DNA of 64,000 nucleotides from Futiania mangrovi (GTDB taxonomy: Bacteria; Pseudomonadota; Alphaproteobacteria; Futianiales; Futianiaceae): positions 186,001-250,000 of the forward strand of contig NZ_JAMZFT010000001.1 of assembly GCF_024158125.1 (NCBI RefSeq), in the 5' to 3' direction. Shown here in pieces: positions 61,858-64,000 of the stretch (its first letter is position 1; each line of letters begins with the position of its first letter). The notes below the pieces were generated by a model. That model saw only the letters and a program-made list of their open reading frames with translations. It was not told the origin of the DNA and did not search any database. A program made the translations under genes and the position numbers.

Positions 61858-62853
61858 CTAGCCCCAGAGCGCGCGCTCGGGCGGGTGGACGGTCGATCCT
61901 TCGAAACGCAGGCCCGGCACCCGGTCGCGGGCGAGCAGCAAGGGCCCGTCGAGGTCCACGACAGCGGCCCCCTGCGCCACCAGCATCGCCGGCGCCATGG
62001 CGAGCGAGGTGGCGACCATGCAGCCGACCATGAGGCCGAGGCCGTGGGTGCGCGCGGCTTCCGACAGCGCCAGCGCCTCGGTCAGGCCGCCGGTCTTGTC
62101 CAGCTTGAGGTTGACCATGTCGTAGCGTCCGGCAAGCTCCGCGACGTTCGCGCTCGTATGGCAGGATTCGTCGGCGCAGATCGGCACCCTATGGGCGAAG
62201 CCCGCGAGGGCTGCATCCTCGGCAGCGGGAAGCGGCTGCTCGATCATTTCCACGCCAAGATCGGCGAGCGGCAGGTCGAGGCGGGCGAGCGTGTCGATGT
62301 CCCAGCCCTCGTTCGCGTCGATCACGAGGCGCGCGTTCGGCGCGCCCTCGCGCACGGCGCGGATGCGGTCGAGGTCTTCCGCGCCCGCGCCCAGCTTGAC
62401 CTTGAGCAGCGGACGCGAGGCGGCCTTGCGCGCGGCCTCCCGCATGGCGTCAGGCGTGTCGATGCCGAGCGTGTAGCAGGTCGTCACGGGGGCAGGGGGC
62501 TGGTCGAGACCGGCGAGCTGCCAAGCGGGCTTGCCCGCCTCCTTCGCCTCGAGATCCCAGAGCGCGCAGTCGAGCGCGTTGCGTGCCGCGCCCGCCGGCA
62601 GCAGGCGGGCGAGGTCGTCCCGTGTCAGGCCGGCCTCGACCGCCGCCTGCACCTTCTCGATCTGCGCGATCGTGCCTGCCACCGTCTCGCCATAGCGGGC
62701 GTAGGGCACGCACTCCCCATGGCCCGAGACGTCGCCGCGGCTCAGCGTGACGACGACGGTCTCCGCGCTCGTCTTCGCGCCGCGCGAGATGCGGAACGCC
62801 GAGGCGAGCGGCCAGCTTTCCGCCGCGACCGCAAGGACGGTGCGCGCGCTCAT
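61858..62853 (-). CDS. dgcA: enolase-superfamily dipeptide epimerase / N-acetyl-D-glutamate racemase DgcA
   Basis: 331-residue enolase-superfamily enzyme. Catalytic-type motifs are KVKLGAG, with the Lys pair, the metal ligands in DANEGWD, EQPLP and ADESCH, and LKLDKTGG at the end of the barrel. Alone it would be called L-Ala-D/L-Glu epimerase; next to the DgcN gene, with a four-base overlap, it is better read as DgcA, which converts N-acetyl-D-glutamate to the L form. Names rest on context. Confidence 0.85.
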   Translation of the reverse strand: MSARTVLAVAAESWPLASAFRISRGAKTSAETVVVTLSRGDVSGHGECVPYARYGETVAGTIAQIEKVQAAVEAGLTRDDLARLLPAGAARNALDCALWDLEAKEAGKPAWQLAGLDQPPAPVTTCYTLGIDTPDAMREAARKAASRPLLKVKLGAGAEDLDRIRAVREGAPNARLVIDANEGWDIDTLARLDLPLADLGVEMIEQPLPAAEDAALAGFAHRVPICADESCHTSANVAELAGRYDMVNLKLDKTGGLTEALALSEAARTHGLGLMVGCMVATSLAMAPAMLVAQGAAVVDLDGPLLLARDRVPGLRFEGSTVHPPERALWG

Positions 62854-63857
62854 GGCACGCAGGCGAGCAGACGGTCGACGATGGGGCCCACGCCGTGGCG
62901 GATCGGGTCCGTTGCGGGCAGACCGTGCTCCCGCTCCAGTCCCTTGAGGTAGCGGGCAACCTCACCTTCCGGGAGTTGCGAGGTGTTGACGGCGATGCCC
63001 ACGCACTGGATCGCCGGATTGGTCAGGCGGCCGAGGTGCAGGATCGTGTCGATGGTCGACCGAATCGAGGGCAGGGGGTAGTCCGTGCCGCGCATCTTGG
63101 TGCGCGTCGGCTCGTGGCAGAGAACGACCGCGTCAGGCTGCGCGCCATGCAGCAGGCCAAGCGTCACGCCCGCGAAGGAGGGGTGCCAGATGGAGCCCTG
63201 CCCCTCGACGAGGTCCCAGTGGTCGTCGTCGTTGGAGGGCGACAGCCACTCCGCGGCGCCGGAGATGAAGTCGGCAATGACCGCGTCCACGGACGTGCCG
63301 CGCCGCGAGATCAGCACGCCGGTCTGGCCGGTCGCGCGGAAATCGGCCTTGAGCCCGCGCTCCCGCATCTCCCGCTCCAGCGCCAGCGCGGTGTACTTCT
63401 TGCCGACGTTGCAGTCGGTGCCGACGGTCAGAACGCGCTTTCCGGTGCGGTGTGCGCCCTTGCCGGTCGTGAACTCCTCCGCCGGTGTGCGGAGATTGTG
63501 GAGCGCACGGCCATGCTTCTCGGCAGCCGCGTTGACCTCCGGGATGGATTGCAGGCGGCGGTGCAGGCCGCTCGCCACGTCGAGGCCCGCCTCGAGCGCG
63601 GTGACGATCGTCTCGACCCAGGAATGCGGCAGGACACCACCCGAATTGACCACGCCGATCACGAGGGTTTTCGCCCCCTTCGCCACGGCCTCGCCGATGG
63701 TCAGGTCGGGAACGCCCGCGTCGGCCTTGCAGCCGGGCAGGCGAAGCTGGCCCACGCACCACTCCGGCCGCCAGTCCACGACGCCAAGAGCGGTCTTGGC
63801 CGCAGGCTGGTCCGGCGCGTCACCCAGAAACAGCAGGTAGGGGGTCTTGATCTCCAC
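62850..63857 (-). CDS. dgcN: DUF1611-family D-glutamate N-acetyltransferase DgcN
   Basis: 335-residue protein of the DUF1611 family. The P-loop-like GTDCNVGKKYTALALE, the SGGVLPHSW motif and LVEGQGSIWHPSFAGVTLGLLHG are conserved. Family members described as DgcN acetylate D-glutamate, giving the substrate for DgcA, whose gene follows. Together they convert D-glutamate, a cell wall component, into usable L-glutamate. The upstream TRAP transporter gene ends 22 bp before it and may supply the substrate. Confidence 0.87.
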   Translation of the reverse strand: MEIKTPYLLFLGDAPDQPAAKTALGVVDWRPEWCVGQLRLPGCKADAGVPDLTIGEAVAKGAKTLVIGVVNSGGVLPHSWVETIVTALEAGLDVASGLHRRLQSIPEVNAAAEKHGRALHNLRTPAEEFTTGKGAHRTGKRVLTVGTDCNVGKKYTALALEREMRERGLKADFRATGQTGVLISRRGTSVDAVIADFISGAAEWLSPSNDDDHWDLVEGQGSIWHPSFAGVTLGLLHGAQPDAVVLCHEPTRTKMRGTDYPLPSIRSTIDTILHLGRLTNPAIQCVGIAVNTSQLPEGEVARYLKGLEREHGLPATDPIRHGVGPIVDRLLACVP

Positions 63858-63878
63858 GGTTCGAGCATCCCGTTCTTG

Positions 63879-64000
63879 TCATTCCAGAAGCTTGCCAGGC
63901 AACCACAGCGCCAGCTCAGGAAACAGCACTACCAGACCGAGACCGGTCAATTGAAGCAGAACGAACGGAATGATGCCCTTGTAGATGTGCTGGATCGTCA
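63879..64000 (-). CDS. TRAP transporter large permease (DctM-like), C-terminal end only
   Basis: The 39 visible residues end with HIYKGIIPFVLLQLTGLGLV and a hydrophobic helix closing at ELALWLPGKLLE, the typical C-terminus of a TRAP large permease. The gene continues beyond the window. Being directly upstream of dgcN, it may import D-glutamate or a related acidic amino acid; that is inference. Confidence 0.8.
   Translation of the reverse strand, partial: TIQHIYKGIIPFVLLQLTGLGLVVLFPELALWLPGKLLE

Overview
The window is about 64 kb of GC-rich chromosomal DNA from an alphaproteobacterium. Three things point there. The gene order ftsA-ftsZ-lpxC-bamD-recN-ligA is the usual alphaproteobacterial tail of the division and cell wall cluster. 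The tmRNA gene is circularly permuted into the two-piece form found in this class. The SspB adaptor is of the alpha type. I see no insertion sequence, prophage, CRISPR array, tRNA or rRNA, so this looks like stable core genome with a few accessory islands. Genus or order cannot be fixed from what I can read.

Layout. 1-8.9 kb: division and envelope genes (end of probable ftsQ, ftsA, ftsZ, lpxC, bamD), then recN and ligA. 8.9-18.5 kb, mostly minus strand: an MFS drug exporter, an M24 aminopeptidase P, a DUF1127 protein (plus), prmA, a UvrD/PcrA helicase, a ClC antiporter, an exported pentapeptide-repeat protein and a hotdog thioesterase. 18.6-23.0 kb: a D-lactate/glycolate-type FAD dehydrogenase overlapping a 1000-residue AsmA-family protein. 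23.0-25.8 kb, minus: a ribbon-helix-helix protein, fumC, sspB and the two-piece tmRNA gene ssrA. 25.9-31.4 kb: thyA-folA, then hflK-hflC-DUF2065-degP. 31.5-33.5 kb: serB and miaA, divergent. 33.6-42.1 kb: branched-chain amino acid genes ilvI, ilvH, a GST, ilvC, and leuA preceded by a leucine-rich leader peptide. Between ilvC and leuA lies an island of three orphan small genes plus a small periplasmic protein. 42.4-47.9 kb: the rod-shape operon mreB-mreC-mreD-mrdA-rodA. 48.0-52.3 kb: an XpaC-TelA-SPFH/GYF-zinc ribbon module. 52.3-61.8 kb: tusA, a two-subunit NAD-dependent formate dehydrogenase, and fdhD-mobA-mobB-moeA for its molybdenum cofactor, ending in an MFS transporter. 61.9-64.0 kb, minus: dgcA and dgcN for D-glutamate catabolism, and the C-terminus of a TRAP transporter permease.

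How the parts fit. The tmRNA tags stalled nascent proteins, and SspB, encoded about 160 bp downstream on the same strand, delivers tagged proteins to ClpXP. HflKC and DegP are further quality-control factors. FtsA/Z, LpxC, BamD, MreBCD, PBP2, RodA and AsmA form an envelope-growth set. The leuA leader suggests that leucine supply controls leuA by attenuation. The formate dehydrogenase block carries structural genes and cofactor assembly together, with overlapping or closely spaced genes.

Most novel material: the three undescribed acidic or glycine-rich proteins at 38.07-39.78 kb, flanked by two near-identical UUCG terminators, with a shared 15-bp element upstream of two of them. Next is the XpaC-TelA-SPFH/GYF-zinc ribbon module directly behind the rod operon.
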